Part shown: positions 1 to 9,131 of the stretch, one piece after another
Numbering within the stretch: position 1 is the stretch's first letter
Layout of the letters: every line of letters begins with the position of its first letter
DNA from: a bacterium BMS3Abin14
Lineage (GTDB): Bacteria > BMS3Abin14
Direction: 5' to 3'
DNA length: 64,000 nt
Assembly (NCBI GenBank): GCA_002897695.1
Contig: BDTG01000027.1
Coordinates: 1 to 64,000 of the forward strand
The notes under the pieces: generated by a model
Seen by the model: the letters and a program-made list of their open reading frames with translations, nothing else
Databases searched by the model: none
Told to the model about the DNA's origin: nothing
Position numbers and translations under genes: made by a program

Positions 1-302
1 ATGGCCAGGGCGGATTCGGGCCCCGTGCTGCCCAACCCGTACACAGCCGAACCATCACTGACAATTGCTATCGTGTTCCCCCTGCAGGTCAGGTCGAACG
101 ACCTGATGGGGTCTTTGGCGATTTCCAGACAGGGGGCGGCCACTCCGGGAGTATAAAGAAGACTCAGAGCGGATGAGTCCTTGAGCGGAATCTTGCTTTC
201 GACCCCAATCAGGCCCTGATGTTTAAGACGAATTTCAAGGCTGAACTGGCCCTCTGCTCCCAATCCGTCTTTCTTTTTCAATGTTTTGGTTTTCTTTGCC
301 AC
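1..302 (-). CDS. NAD(P)-dependent malic enzyme, N-terminal part (cut by window edge)
   Basis: The reverse complement from a GTG at 302 stays open to the window edge, giving about 100 residues. Residues 49-59 read SLLYTPGVAAP and the following stretch contains DLTCRGNTIAIVSDG, the conserved N-terminal signature of bacterial malic enzymes, which decarboxylate malate to pyruvate. The start is supported by GAGGGGG eight bases upstream. A short Lys-rich leader precedes the family core. The NAD-binding domain and catalytic residues lie outside the window, so cofactor preference cannot be judged. The gene follows the binding-protein gene in the same direction, separated by a repeat-bearing gap. Confidence 0.88.
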   Translation of the reverse strand, partial: MAKKTKTLKKKDGLGAEGQFSLEIRLKHQGLIGVESKIPLKDSSALSLLYTPGVAAPCLEIAKDPIRSFDLTCRGNTIAIVSDGSAVYGLGSTGPESALA

Positions 303-462
303 TGAACTACCCCCTCAAATAGAAACGGGCGGCCGGCCTCTCCCCTCGCCGCCGCGGGTACGTCGGAAAAATAGGTTCTCTTAACACCATCTCCCCATTA
401 AAGCAACGTGCATTGAATTCATGGCTCTTTCACCTTCGCTCTCCGAGCTACGGGGTAGGGCA

Positions 463-490
463 GTCCAGAGTCCAAGGTCCAATGTCCAGG
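463..490. repeat. 7-bp-period tandem repeat (GTCCARN x4)
   Basis: Four head-to-tail 7-base units read GTCCAGA, GTCCAAG, GTCCAAT and GTCCAGG. They lie in the 221-base gap between the malic enzyme start (302) and the stop of the binding-protein gene (524). The same unit recurs in four other gaps of this window. Nothing else is visible in the gap. Confidence 0.8.
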
Positions 491-523
491 GCATGCCGGC
501 CGTAGCTCCTGACCTCCGAAATT

Positions 524-1945
524 TTAACGAAGGAGGTTTAGCAAGGCTGGCGGATGCGCATTTCCAGACAGAATAGGCGGTCTGCCCGTTGATCTGGTAC
601 TCATCTTCAAGGGTATCAAGCCACTGCTCATCGGTGGAACACCCCTCTCGCTCACGGCCCTGTGGGCCGAATTGAGCCCTTTGTGGGCCTGGACGAAATT
701 GATATTCTTGGGCAACCCATCCACGCCGGGGATAACCATATCGGCCGTTTTGTACTCAGGCGGCCACACGATTTCGTCCCTGCCGTCGATCCACTGCCCC
801 ACGAAGGTGGGCAGGATGTTCTGATTCTGATATCCGTCAACGGATTGGAAGGAAACCGGGCCGAATACCGTGTTGAGCCGGGTTTTGGACAGTGCGTCCC
901 GTATCTCGCCCGGGGAGAGGGTTCCGGCCACGGACAGGGCCGCCGCCACAACCTGGACAGCCGCATATGCTTCCGCCGCGTGATAGTCCGGCTCAACCCC
1001 GAACCTGGCAAGGTATTTTCGAGAGAAAGATTCCGCTCCGGGAAACTGCAGGCGGGGCGACCAGATGGTCAAAGAAAGGAGACCGTTCCGCCCCTCCCCC
1101 CCTGTCCAGAAATGACCCGGGTCGGACGGGGAGGGCAGCCCATCGATGTATGCCCTGACTCCCGACACTTTCCCCTTGATTGTCCCCATGATGGACACCG
1201 TCTCCCTGGGGTAGGTAAACATGACAACCACGTCAGGACTGAACTCCTCAATCCGGTCAATATAGGATGGCGGCATCCCGGCCCCCACGTCGTAGTCAAA
1301 CCGGTCGATTATCCAGCCTGCGCCCTGTCCGGCGGCGGCCAGTAAATCTGAAATACGGGCGCTGTAGGAAGTCCGCTCCCCGACGACAGCGATCTTCCCC
1401 GGCCGTACGGCGTCCCGCAAAAACCCGATAATACCGTCGGCATACATTGAAAAGGTCGGATTCAACCTGAAGACGCCTCTGTATCCCCTCCGGGTGATTG
1501 AATCGTCAGCGCCGCTGACTGACAGGTAGGGAACACCGTAAATTTCGCACTTCGAGGCCAGTTCCCGGGTTACTCTGGAACTGAGGCCCCCCATCACAAC
1601 GGGGTACTGCTTATCCTTGATGAAGTGCGCAACGATGGCCCGTGCAATATCGGGCCGCCCCATGGTATCCCGGATATCCAGTTTCAGATCCAGGCCGTTG
1701 ATACCACCGCGGGAATTGACATCATCCATCCCGAGAAGATAGGCGTCCCGCGCCATCCGTCCAATGACCTCGTGGGGGCCGGAGAGGGCAAGGGGAACAC
1801 CCACGACAATTTCGTTCACAGACAACGCAGGTTCGCCCACAGACAGCACAGGATCGGCAGTTGACGCAGCAGGCAGAAGAGGGACCGTAAACATCAAAAC
1901 CGTCAGGGGCAGAAAAAACAGCCGGTATCTGAAGTGCCCTCTCAT
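524..1945 (-). CDS. LivJ/LivK-type ABC transporter substrate-binding protein
   Basis: A 473-residue periplasmic binding protein of type 1 (branched-chain amino acid family). Residues 1-30 form a signal peptide with a basic start, a hydrophobic core and PAAS before the likely cleavage site. The mature part begins with the family's VGVPLALSGPHEVIG block, followed by GGINGLDLKLDIRDT and VMGGLSSRVTRELA. The start ATG overlaps the pdxA stop by four bases (ATGA), so it is probably translationally coupled to pdxA. No permease or ATPase gene is adjacent. The ligand is unknown; these proteins can bind amino acids, amides or aromatic acids. The last 45 residues are low in conserved motifs. Confidence 0.85.
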   Translation of the reverse strand: MRGHFRYRLFFLPLTVLMFTVPLLPAASTADPVLSVGEPALSVNEIVVGVPLALSGPHEVIGRMARDAYLLGMDDVNSRGGINGLDLKLDIRDTMGRPDIARAIVAHFIKDKQYPVVMGGLSSRVTRELASKCEIYGVPYLSVSGADDSITRRGYRGVFRLNPTFSMYADGIIGFLRDAVRPGKIAVVGERTSYSARISDLLAAAGQGAGWIIDRFDYDVGAGMPPSYIDRIEEFSPDVVVMFTYPRETVSIMGTIKGKVSGVRAYIDGLPSPSDPGHFWTGGEGRNGLLSLTIWSPRLQFPGAESFSRKYLARFGVEPDYHAAEAYAAVQVVAAALSVAGTLSPGEIRDALSKTRLNTVFGPVSFQSVDGYQNQNILPTFVGQWIDGRDEIVWPPEYKTADMVIPGVDGLPKNINFVQAHKGLNSAHRAVSERGVPPMSSGLIPLKMSTRSTGRPPILSGNAHPPALLNLLR

Positions 1946-2958
1946 TGGATATCTCGGCCGACAAGCCCGGCAGCGAGCCGGATGGCCTCAACGAGGCTGC
2001 TGGGATCCGCAAGCCCTTTTCCCGCTATATCGAAAGCAGTGCCATGGTCTACGGACGTTCTGACAATGGGAAGCCCGAGGGTTACGTTCACGCCGGATTC
2101 GAAAGCCAGCAGCTTCAAGGGGATATGGCCCTGGTCATGGTACATGGTAATCACGGCGTCATAATGTCCACGGTACATCCTGAGAAAAACCACATCGGGA
2201 GGGATCGGCCCGCTGACATCAAACCCCTCCTTCAATCCTGCACTCACAGCGGGGATAAGGATATCGGTTTCCTCGTCACCGAAGATGCCTCCCTCGCCCG
2301 CATGGGGATTAAGACCCGCCACCGCCAGCCGCGGTTTGACAATACCCATCCTTACCAGTGCGTCGTTACCCAGGTGCATGACCCTGAGAACCCGTTCAAG
2401 AGAGATATTCCGGGACACCAGGGATATGGGAATGTGGGTGGTCACGTGAAGAGCCCGCATGCCTCCGGCGGCAAGCATCATGACGTAGTCCCTGGACCCG
2501 GTACGCTCGGCCAGAATTTCGGTATGCCCGGGATAGGGGTGTCCGGCCTGGTGAAGAGATTCCTTGTTGAGCGGGGCGGTTACAATACCTGAGACTTTGC
2601 CTTCCAACGCCAGATCAATGGCGCGAATGAGACATTGATAGGCGGCCTCGCCGGCAGCCGGATTCAGTCGGCCGAACGGCAATCCCCGCGGGACATCCGC
2701 CACTTCCAGCAGGGGCACATCGGGTTTCATGGACCCGGCCCCTTCCGGGTCGCTTATAAGGCGATAGCGCGTCGGGCTCCCGGCTTTCCGGGCGCCGGCC
2801 GCAAGACGGTCACGATTGCCGAGCACAATACAGCGGCGCCGGAGGGCCTCATCCTCCATGGCCAACGCGATTATCTCCGGCCCGACCCCGGCCGGATCGC
2901 CCATGGTTATGGCAAGGGGAGGTCCTGGATCAGGCATTTTTCCGGCGGCCCGGCTCAA
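1942..2958 (-). CDS. pdxA: 4-hydroxythreonine-4-phosphate dehydrogenase PdxA
   Basis: PdxA oxidises 4-phosphohydroxy-L-threonine in the DXP-dependent pyridoxal 5'-phosphate pathway. The 338-residue product carries the diagnostic AITMGDPAGVGPEI near residue 16, TAPLNKESLHQAGHPYPGHT with its metal-binding His, and a C-terminal block with YHDQGHIPLK and SVDHGTAFDIAGKG. The open frame starts at TTG 2958, which overlaps the upstream gene's stop as TTGA and has GGGAGG four bases before it; an ATG seven codons in is an alternative. It sits in an operon with an aminotransferase that needs PLP. PdxA-like (PdxA2) dehydrogenases in sugar catabolism cannot be fully excluded. Confidence 0.93.
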   Translation of the reverse strand: MSRAAGKMPDPGPPLAITMGDPAGVGPEIIALAMEDEALRRRCIVLGNRDRLAAGARKAGSPTRYRLISDPEGAGSMKPDVPLLEVADVPRGLPFGRLNPAAGEAAYQCLIRAIDLALEGKVSGIVTAPLNKESLHQAGHPYPGHTEILAERTGSRDYVMMLAAGGMRALHVTTHIPISLVSRNISLERVLRVMHLGNDALVRMGIVKPRLAVAGLNPHAGEGGIFGDEETDILIPAVSAGLKEGFDVSGPIPPDVVFLRMYRGHYDAVITMYHDQGHIPLKLLAFESGVNVTLGLPIVRTSVDHGTAFDIAGKGLADPSSLVEAIRLAAGLVGRDIQ

Positions 2959-3746
2959 ATAACCTCCCTCCGGACGGGGTTGGTCAACACCCCGATCCCC
3001 TCAACGGCTACCGACACCTCATCCCCCTCTTTCAGTGGACCCACCCCCGACGGTGTTCCCGTGGCAATGACGTCGCCCGGTTCCAGCGTCATCGCGGAGC
3101 TGATGTGGGCAATGAGATGGAAGGGGTCAAACAACATGGAGGCGGTACCGGCATCCTGACGTAATTCTGAATTGACCACGGTGGTAATCCTGACCGAGGT
3201 GGGATCCAGCTCAGTTTCAATCCACGGGCCCAGAGGACAGAATGTGTCGAAGCTTTTGGCTCTGGCGAACTGGCCGTCCTTTCTCTGAAGGTCCCTTGCA
3301 GTCACATCGTTCAGGATCGTGTAGCCAAGGATCACGTTCTTCGCATCCTCCCGTGGAACCCGGCGGCAGCGCTTGCCTATCACCACAGCCAGTTCCCCCT
3401 CATAATCCACCCGCGCCGATTCCGCCGGAAGTTCGATATACTCCCCGGCAGCGATGACAGAGGTAACGGCCTTAAAAAAGATCATGGGTTCTTCAGGCAT
3501 GTCATGGCCCATCTCACGGATGTGTTCCCTGTAGGTCAGGCCGATGGCAACGACTTTTCCGGGTTTAACAGGCGAACATAGCCTGACGTCAGCCAGGGGA
3601 TGTCTGGAATTGCCGAACTCCACGCCATCGAAGGGGGGGGCCTTCAGCTCCCGCACCCAATCCCCATCAACCACACCCCAGACAACCGGGGAAAACTCGG
3701 GGGATTCTCTTGGAAAATCCCGCGGTTGAAACCGTGCCAGTCTCAT
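2955..3746 (-). CDS. Fumarylacetoacetate hydrolase family protein
   Basis: A 263-residue protein with the FAH fold. It has IGLTYREHIREMG near residue 68, the acidic metal site in VDYEGELAVVIGKR, the segment ILGYTILNDVTARDLQ, and a C-terminal GDVIATGTPSGVG. Members hydrolyse or isomerise beta-diketo and 2-oxo acids in aromatic degradation, or decarboxylate oxaloacetate; the substrate here cannot be told. GGAG lies seven bases before the ATG. The gene is four bases downstream of the aminotransferase stop and overlaps pdxA by four bases, so all are likely co-transcribed. An oxaloacetate-type activity would suit the neighbouring aspartate aminotransferase and malic enzyme, but this is only inference. 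Confidence 0.88.
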   Translation of the reverse strand: MRLARFQPRDFPRESPEFSPVVWGVVDGDWVRELKAPPFDGVEFGNSRHPLADVRLCSPVKPGKVVAIGLTYREHIREMGHDMPEEPMIFFKAVTSVIAAGEYIELPAESARVDYEGELAVVIGKRCRRVPREDAKNVILGYTILNDVTARDLQRKDGQFARAKSFDTFCPLGPWIETELDPTSVRITTVVNSELRQDAGTASMLFDPFHLIAHISSAMTLEPGDVIATGTPSGVGPLKEGDEVSVAVEGIGVLTNPVRREVI

Positions 3747-3750
3747 GATT

Positions 3751-4941
3751 CTACTCCAACAGGGCTATTGCCGCCTCAATGCGATCCAGCCCCTTGGTGA
3801 TGTTTTCCATGGAAGATGCGTATGACAGCCTGGCAAAATCATCGGCGCCGAAAGCTATTCCGGGAACAACGGCTACCTTTGCCTCATCCAGCAGGTAATC
3901 GGCCAGATCCGTGGAATTTTGGATCTTTTTCCCCTTGAAGGAACGGCCATACAGGCTGGAGAAGTTGGGAAAGGCATAGAACGCCCCCAGCGGGGTGAAG
4001 CAGCTTACCGAATCCATGTTGTTGAGCCGGTCCACAATGAACCGGCGTCTTTTGTCGAATTCCGTCCGCATTGCCTCCACGGAGTCCTGAGGACCACTGA
4101 GCGCCTCGACTGTTGCCGGCAGAGCGAAGGATGTCGGGTTAGAGGTACTCTGGCTCTGGATCTTGGTCATGGCCGCCACCAGATCTGCCGGCCCGGCGGC
4201 ATATCCTATCCTCCAGCCGGTCATGGCGTAGCTCTTGGACAACCCGTTGACCAGGACAGTTCTCTCCTGCATGCCCGGCAGTTGGGCGATACTGATGAAC
4301 TTGAAATCGTCGTAAATCAGTTTTTCATAGATTTCGTCTGATATCACCAGTATATCCTTTTGTCTGGCAAACTCGGCTATGTCCTCCATTTGCCCGCGTG
4401 CGTATGCGGCGCCGGTCGGGTTGGAAGGGCTGTTTAATATGAGAGCCCTCGTACGGCTGTTCGCTGCCTTTTCAAGATCCTCGATGGTCACAGTGAAACC
4501 GTTCTCCTCCCTTGTCTCGACGATGACGGGTTCGGCCCCCGCGAGGATGATCTGGGCAGGATACGAAACCCAGTATGGGGCCGGGATGATTATTTCATCC
4601 CCCTCATCGAACAGGGCCTGGGCAATGTTGTAAAGCGTGTGTTTCGCTCCACATGAGATAATTATCTGATTACGCTCATAATCGAGGCCTTGATCACGCT
4701 TAAGCTTGCCGATAATGGCGTCCCGGGCCTCGTTGGTGCCGGGCACGGGTGTGTACTTGGTAAAACCGTCCTTCAGCGCCTTGATCGCGGCCGCCTTGAT
4801 GTTTTCCGGGGTGTCGAAATCCGGCTCACCGGCGCCGAACCCCACTACATCCAGGCCATCCGCCTTCATCTGCTTCGCCTTTGCGGTAATAGCAAGGGTA
4901 GGCGACGGTTTTATTCCTTTTACTCTCTTCGCAAAGTCCAT
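3751..4941 (-). CDS. Aspartate aminotransferase, PLP-dependent class I
   Basis: A 396-residue fold-type I aminotransferase of the Ib/gamma type found in bacteria and thermophiles. Visible landmarks are FGAGEPDFDTPENIK (about residue 36), the tyrosine-bearing KYTPVPGT, the asparagine in NSPSNPTGAAY, the aspartate in ISDEIYEKLIYD, and the PLP lysine in LSKSYAMTGWRIGY. It interconverts aspartate and 2-oxoglutarate with oxaloacetate and glutamate; some relatives accept prephenate. A run of GGGGGG lies eight bases before the ATG. It is 14 bases downstream of pta and four bases upstream of the FAH-family gene. Confidence 0.93.
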   Translation of the reverse strand: MDFAKRVKGIKPSPTLAITAKAKQMKADGLDVVGFGAGEPDFDTPENIKAAAIKALKDGFTKYTPVPGTNEARDAIIGKLKRDQGLDYERNQIIISCGAKHTLYNIAQALFDEGDEIIIPAPYWVSYPAQIILAGAEPVIVETREENGFTVTIEDLEKAANSRTRALILNSPSNPTGAAYARGQMEDIAEFARQKDILVISDEIYEKLIYDDFKFISIAQLPGMQERTVLVNGLSKSYAMTGWRIGYAAGPADLVAAMTKIQSQSTSNPTSFALPATVEALSGPQDSVEAMRTEFDKRRRFIVDRLNNMDSVSCFTPLGAFYAFPNFSSLYGRSFKGKKIQNSTDLADYLLDEAKVAVVPGIAFGADDFARLSYASSMENITKGLDRIEAAIALLE

Positions 4942-4955
4942 TTTCTTTACCCCCC

Positions 4956-5984
4956 TTATTTTATCCGTGCGGCCTGAACAGCGGTAATGGCCGCAACGTT
5001 AATTATGTCGTCGATACTGCATCCCCGGGATAGGTCATTTGCAGGCCTCTTCAGACCCTGAAGGATGGGGCCGACGGCAACGGTATTGGCGAGATGTTCC
5101 ACCAACTTATACGCGATATTCCCGGAATCCAGGTCCGGAAAAACAAGGACGTTGGCCCTGCCGGCCAAGTGGCTGCCCGGCATCTTCCGCCCCGCAACCG
5201 TAGGGACTATGGCAGCGTCGATCTGCATCTCCCCGTCAACGATAAGGCCCGGTTCCCTCTCCGAGACCAGGCGGGTTGCCTCGCGGACCCTGTCCACTCG
5301 GGGATGGCGGGCGCTCCCATGGGTCGAAAAGGAGAGCATGGCCACCCGTGGTTCGACGTCGAGAAAAAACCTGCAGCTTTCAGCGGCAGAGATGGCGATC
5401 TGCGCCAATTGCGGAGGGGTGGGATCCGGAATTATTCCACAATCCGCAAAGATAAACACACCATCTTCACCATATTCCCTGACGGGCATAACCATAATGA
5501 AACAGCTCGATACGACCTCCACACCTTCCATTTTTCCGATGATACGGAGGGCGTTTCTGACAACCCTCCCCGTTGTAGTCACCGCACCCGCGACAAAACC
5601 GTCAGCTCTGCCGGTATGGACCATCATTGCGGCGAAGGCTATGGGATCGGCGATCTCGCGGACCGCGGACCGGGCAGTCACCCCCTTATGCCGGCGCAAC
5701 TCGTGGTAGACATCGGCGAACCCATCCAGAAGGGGACTGTCGACAGGATCGACAACAGAGGCGGCTCCCAGATCAAGTCCGCGACGACCCGCCAGACGCC
5801 CCACGGAATCGGGGTTGCCCAGTATTATGACTTCCGCAATCCGATCCTTGATAATCCGGAAGGATGCATCCAGGATCCTTTCATCGTCACCCTCTGGAAA
5901 AACGATGCGTAATCCTCGCCCACGCACACGAGCGCAGAGGGATGCAAGTATCCCGCTTCCGTGTGTTTCCCCACCGTGGTTCAC
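4956..5984 (-). CDS. pta: Phosphate acetyltransferase (phosphotransacetylase)
   Basis: A 342-residue short-form Pta, without the N-terminal DRTGG and BioD-like domains of enterobacterial Pta. It opens with [16 protein letters not shown], and carries [20 protein letters not shown] and [27 protein letters not shown] (split across conserved blocks), which belong to the PTA_PTB family. It converts acetyl-CoA and phosphate to acetyl phosphate. The start is a GTG overlapping the coaD stop as GTGA. No acetate kinase gene is in the window. A phosphate butyryltransferase role is less likely because the motifs fit Pta better. Confidence 0.93.
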   Translation of the reverse strand: MNHGGETHGSGILASLCARVRGRGLRIVFPEGDDERILDASFRIIKDRIAEVIILGNPDSVGRLAGRRGLDLGAASVVDPVDSPLLDGFADVYHELRRHKGVTARSAVREIADPIAFAAMMVHTGRADGFVAGAVTTTGRVVRNALRIIGKMEGVEVVSSCFIMVMPVREYGEDGVFIFADCGIIPDPTPPQLAQIAISAAESCRFFLDVEPRVAMLSFSTHGSARHPRVDRVREATRLVSEREPGLIVDGEMQIDAAIVPTVAGRKMPGSHLAGRANVLVFPDLDSGNIAYKLVEHLANTVAVGPILQGLKRPANDLSRGCSIDDIINVAAITAVQAARIK

Positions 5985-6487
5985 TGTGGTCCGGCCGGCC
6001 CCTTCTCCCGGTAACGCATGCGCAGTTTTTCGGCCACACCCTTCGAGACCATCGTGCCCACGTCACCGCCGAGGCTGGCGATTTCCTTGACAAAACTGGA
6101 ACTGAGGTAGGCGTATTCCTCCCGACTGATCATGAAGAATGTCTCAATCAAGGGATCGAGCCTCTTATTCATCAACGCCATCTGGGACTCAAACTCAAAA
6201 TCACTGACGGCTCTCAACCCCCGGATGATAACACGGGCGGACAGTTTTTCGACCTCTTCGACCAGAAGGCCGTAAAAAACCTTTACCTCCACGTTGTCTG
6301 GAATATCACCGATGGCCTCGTGAACCATTGCGGCCCTTTCCTTGGCTGAAAACATGGGCGTCTTTTTGACATCAGCCGCCACCAGGACGGTCAGCTTTGA
6401 AAAGATGTTGCTTGCCCTTCGGATAAGATCCACATGTCCATGGGTTATAGGGTCAAAAGTTCCAGGATAAACAGCAAAGGTCGCCAA
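5981..6487 (-). CDS. coaD: Pantetheine-phosphate adenylyltransferase CoaD
   Basis: CoaD transfers AMP to 4'-phosphopantetheine, the penultimate step of coenzyme A synthesis. The 168-residue product has the nucleotidyltransferase motif [15 protein letters not shown] at the N-terminus, [16 protein letters not shown] in the middle and the [15 protein letters not shown] phosphate-binding motif. The start is TTG at 6487 with GGGAGG six bases upstream, which decides it. It is downstream of rsmD, a common coaD neighbour, and overlaps pta by four bases. The other CoA gene in the window, coaBC, is at 18577. Confidence 0.96.
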   Translation of the reverse strand: MATFAVYPGTFDPITHGHVDLIRRASNIFSKLTVLVAADVKKTPMFSAKERAAMVHEAIGDIPDNVEVKVFYGLLVEEVEKLSARVIIRGLRAVSDFEFESQMALMNKRLDPLIETFFMISREEYAYLSSSFVKEIASLGGDVGTMVSKGVAEKLRMRYREKGPAGPQ

Positions 6488-6515
6488 TCTTAACCTCCCT
6501 CACCGGGTGTTCATT

Positions 6516-7064
6516 CTACGACACCATCAAAAAGATAACAGCCGTGTCGCCATACCTTCTCCTGTCCGTAATCTCCAGGCCGCTCGGGATCACATCAGGC
6601 TCATCGAAAGAGGAACATTCAAAAACGAGGAGGCCTCCCGTGAGGGACTTAGCATTTTCAGATAGGGCCATCAAGGTCTTTATTCCCTCGCTGCCGCCAT
6701 AGGGCGGATCAACGAAAACAAGCCCGGTCCCATCGGTTATCCCCCCGTTTATAATAAAAGGAACTACGGGAGCGGTGACCACGCTGGAAAGGCTCTCGAA
6801 ACGGCATACGGCAGCGTTTTTCCTGATGAATCGGGCCGCCGTGGAGCTCCTGTCCACGAACGTGGTCTTCAGCGCCCCCCGGCTGAGAGCCTCCAGGCCA
6901 TAGGCCCCCGTACCGGCAAAAAGGTCAACCACCCCGGTTCCCTTTACCCTGTCCCCTATAATGGAGAAAATAGCCTCCCGGACCCGATCCGAGGTGGGAC
7001 GGGTCCTGAGACCACGAGGACAGAGGATCGGCCGTCCCTTTGCTGATCCGGAGATTATCCTCAC
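6516..7064 (-). CDS. rsmD: 16S rRNA (guanine966-N2)-methyltransferase RsmD
   Basis: A 182-residue SAM-dependent methyltransferase. The N-terminus RIISGSAKGRPILCP with RPTSDRVREAIFSI is typical of RsmD, followed by the SAM motif VVDLFAGTGAYGLEALSRGA and the catalytic VFVDPPYGG. It modifies G966 of 16S rRNA in the 30S subunit. The start is GTG, overlapping the upstream peptidase stop as GTGA. The last codons and the TAG stop lie in sequence resembling the dispersed ACGACACCATCAA repeat seen elsewhere in the window, suggesting the repeat supplied the stop. Confidence 0.94.
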   Translation of the reverse strand: MRIISGSAKGRPILCPRGLRTRPTSDRVREAIFSIIGDRVKGTGVVDLFAGTGAYGLEALSRGALKTTFVDRSSTAARFIRKNAAVCRFESLSSVVTAPVVPFIINGGITDGTGLVFVDPPYGGSEGIKTLMALSENAKSLTGGLLVFECSSFDEPDVIPSGLEITDRRRYGDTAVIFLMVS

Positions 7065-8134
7065 CTTTTACCGAAAGGAATAAAGCTGTCGCCTGGTTTT
7101 AACGATTGTACGTAGGCTGCCAGGAGCTTCGCCGTATTCTGCAGGTCCTTCAGCGAGATTATCTCCACGGGTGTGTGCATGTAGCGGTTCGGGATACCGA
7201 CAAGCCCGGCCGCCACCCCCGACCTTGTCATCTGGATGACGTTTGCGTCGGTCCCCGTGGCCCGGGGAGAGGGTTCCACCTGACAGGGGATTTTTTCCGA
7301 ACCGGCCACTTCCAGGATCCGTTCAAACACCCTGGGGTTGATGTTGGCCCCTCGTGCGACAACGGGCCCGCTTCCAACGGAGATCTGGCCGACCTGCTTC
7401 TTGTCGATCTCAGGGTGGTCGGAGGCAAATGTCACGTCCACCGCAATACCGACATCCGGATCGACCCAGTACGCGCTCGTCTTCGCCCCTCGAAGACCCA
7501 ACTCCTCCTGCACCGTGGACACCGAGTAGAGAGCGGCTTTGATCTTCTTTTTCGAGAGTATGCGAACGACCTCCGAGACAAGAAAACTGCCCACCTTGTC
7601 GTCGAACGCCCGTCCTACCACGATGTCCCCCGCAAGCCGGTCGAACCCGTCGGTAAATGTGATGGGATCCCCCAGGGCTACCAGTTTTTCCGTCTCCTTG
7701 CGGCTGCCGGATCCAATATCTATCCAGAGGCTATGCCATTCCAGCTTCTGGGAGGACCGCGATGAGGGGTCCTGCAGGTGGATCGGTTTTTTCCCCACCA
7801 CCCCCGGAACAGCCCCCCGGGATGTGTGTATGGCGACCCGTCTGGCTGGAACGATATGAATGTCCACCCCGCCTATCGGAGTGAAGGAAATGTATCCCTC
7901 ATCCGATATGTACTTGACCATGAATCCGACCTCATCGCAATGACCTGCCAGCATGATCTTTGGGCTTCCCCCCGGGTTGAGGGCCGCGATAACGTTTCCG
8001 GTGACATCAACGCTGATCTCGTCGGAGAAGGGGGATGTCCTGTTGAGCCATACCTCCTGAGCGGGCCCCTCGAAACCGGAAGGGCTGGGGGTATCGATGA
8101 GTTTCTGAAGAAAATCCAGCGATTCTTTTCTCAT
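7061..8134 (-). CDS. M42 family metallopeptidase (glutamyl aminopeptidase/endoglucanase-like)
   Basis: A 357-residue cytosolic di-zinc aminopeptidase of family M42. Metal-binding and catalytic blocks are visible: IMLAGHCDEVGFMV (first His and Asp), GRAFDDKVGSFLVSE (bridging Asp), VSTVQEELGLRGAKT (catalytic Glu pair), VAVDVTF and the late His in YMHTPVEIISLKD. Such enzymes form large tetrahedral or octahedral complexes that trim peptides. AAGGAG lies six bases before the ATG. It is the first gene of the minus-strand operon running through rsmD to the binding protein. Confidence 0.93.
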   Translation of the reverse strand: MRKESLDFLQKLIDTPSPSGFEGPAQEVWLNRTSPFSDEISVDVTGNVIAALNPGGSPKIMLAGHCDEVGFMVKYISDEGYISFTPIGGVDIHIVPARRVAIHTSRGAVPGVVGKKPIHLQDPSSRSSQKLEWHSLWIDIGSGSRKETEKLVALGDPITFTDGFDRLAGDIVVGRAFDDKVGSFLVSEVVRILSKKKIKAALYSVSTVQEELGLRGAKTSAYWVDPDVGIAVDVTFASDHPEIDKKQVGQISVGSGPVVARGANINPRVFERILEVAGSEKIPCQVEPSPRATGTDANVIQMTRSGVAAGLVGIPNRYMHTPVEIISLKDLQNTAKLLAAYVQSLKPGDSFIPFGKR

Positions 8135-8189
8135 GCGGTCTCCTTATGTTCCTGTTATTGGTTCTGACTTTCCCTTACCCAAAGCCTTC

Positions 8190-8297
8190 CTCTCGCCCTC
8201 GGCGTCCTCCGCGAGAAACCAATGCGCCTTGATGTCGTACGGCCGAGACCCAAAGCTTCAGGGGGTTCTCCGTGACCTCCGTGGCTCCGTGGTGAAA
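8190..8297. repeat. CCACGGAG/CGCGGAG-type short intergenic repeat
   Basis: The gap 8135-8325 contains two related stretches. On the minus strand, 8266-8297 reads TTCACCACGGAGCCACGG followed by AGGTCACGGAGAA, and 8190-8217 reads TCTCGCGGAGGACGCCGAGG. These GGAG-periodic sequences match a type of short dispersed intergenic repeat known from many environmental bacterial genomes. No gene is seen in the gap. Confidence 0.55.
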
Positions 8298-8325
8298 TAT
8301 TTGGCTTTGTCGCGGTGGACCGCCT

Positions 8326-9075
8326 TTACTCCATCCCGGTCAATCGCAGAACGTTTCCGGAAAAGATGGCCGCGCGTTCCTCCTCCGTCACATTAAGTTT
8401 CCTTATCCTGTCGATGCTCCAGGCAGGGCTGCCGTATGGATAATCCGAACCGCAAAGGAATTTTCTCACTCCGAAACTCTCAACCAGATCAGCGGAAATG
8501 CCGGCCAGGCTCACGTCGAAGTAGACGTTTTCTCTGCGCCCCACCGAGGCCAGAACTCTTTCGGTCCCGCCATTGAGAGCGCCCATGTGCGGGATGATGA
8601 CCTTGACACCGGGATACAGATCCACAAAGATCTGTGTTATATCGAAATGCTCCTCAAAGTTTACCGGGACATCCATCTCCATGACCTTTTCCATGAGCGC
8701 GGCCATCCGGGGTTCCGTCAGAACCTGATGAATTCGGTCCTCATCCATTCCGAGATGTGTGCCGCCGAAATCGTGGGCCGGGGTAAACCAGCAGTGCCAT
8801 TTGATGCCGCTGTATCCATCGAGGACCTCTGGGTCAGGCAACCCGTCAAAAGGCCGGTTTGTGCTGTATGCATTGCCGCCCACATAGAAAAAGGGTATAT
8901 GCCCTTCCTTCTTTGCGGAATCAAGGACGTACGCGTTATCGTCCGGGATGTCACCGCTCTCGGGATCGGCGAAAATTACAGCTCTGTCGGCGCCGGCCTT
9001 GTCCAAAATGGCCTGAACCGATTCCATGGGAAGGTGCCTTCTTCCGATGTGAACATGCGCGTCAATGATCTGCAT
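8326..9075 (-). CDS. Amidohydrolase family protein (TatD/ACMSD-like metal-dependent hydrolase)
   Basis: A TIM-barrel amidohydrolase-2 protein of about 249 residues. It starts with QIIDAHVHIG (HxH metal motif) and has a further His in VNFEEHFDIT, VKVIIPHMGALNG, and a late Asp in KFLCGSDYPYGSPAW. The frame extends to 9114, but AGGAAG lies six bases before the ATG at 9075, next to an equally placed ATG at 9078, so the shorter form is preferred. Relatives act as decarboxylases or hydrolases on small cyclic substrates; the reaction is not identifiable. It lies 56 bases downstream of queD on the same strand. Confidence 0.82.
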   Translation of the reverse strand: MQIIDAHVHIGRRHLPMESVQAILDKAGADRAVIFADPESGDIPDDNAYVLDSAKKEGHIPFFYVGGNAYSTNRPFDGLPDPEVLDGYSGIKWHCWFTPAHDFGGTHLGMDEDRIHQVLTEPRMAALMEKVMEMDVPVNFEEHFDITQIFVDLYPGVKVIIPHMGALNGGTERVLASVGRRENVYFDVSLAGISADLVESFGVRKFLCGSDYPYGSPAWSIDRIRKLNVTEEERAAIFSGNVLRLTGME

Positions 9076-9131
9076 CATCGTCTTCCTTTCTACCACGCTC
9101 CCCTGAACCTGCATGGAGTTTCCGGCAGACC

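Noticed and set aside
6516-6535. Independent repeat element at the end of rsmD
   Set aside because: Only part of the ACTTTTTACGA consensus is present and it is coding, so it is mentioned with rsmD and not listed as its own repeat.
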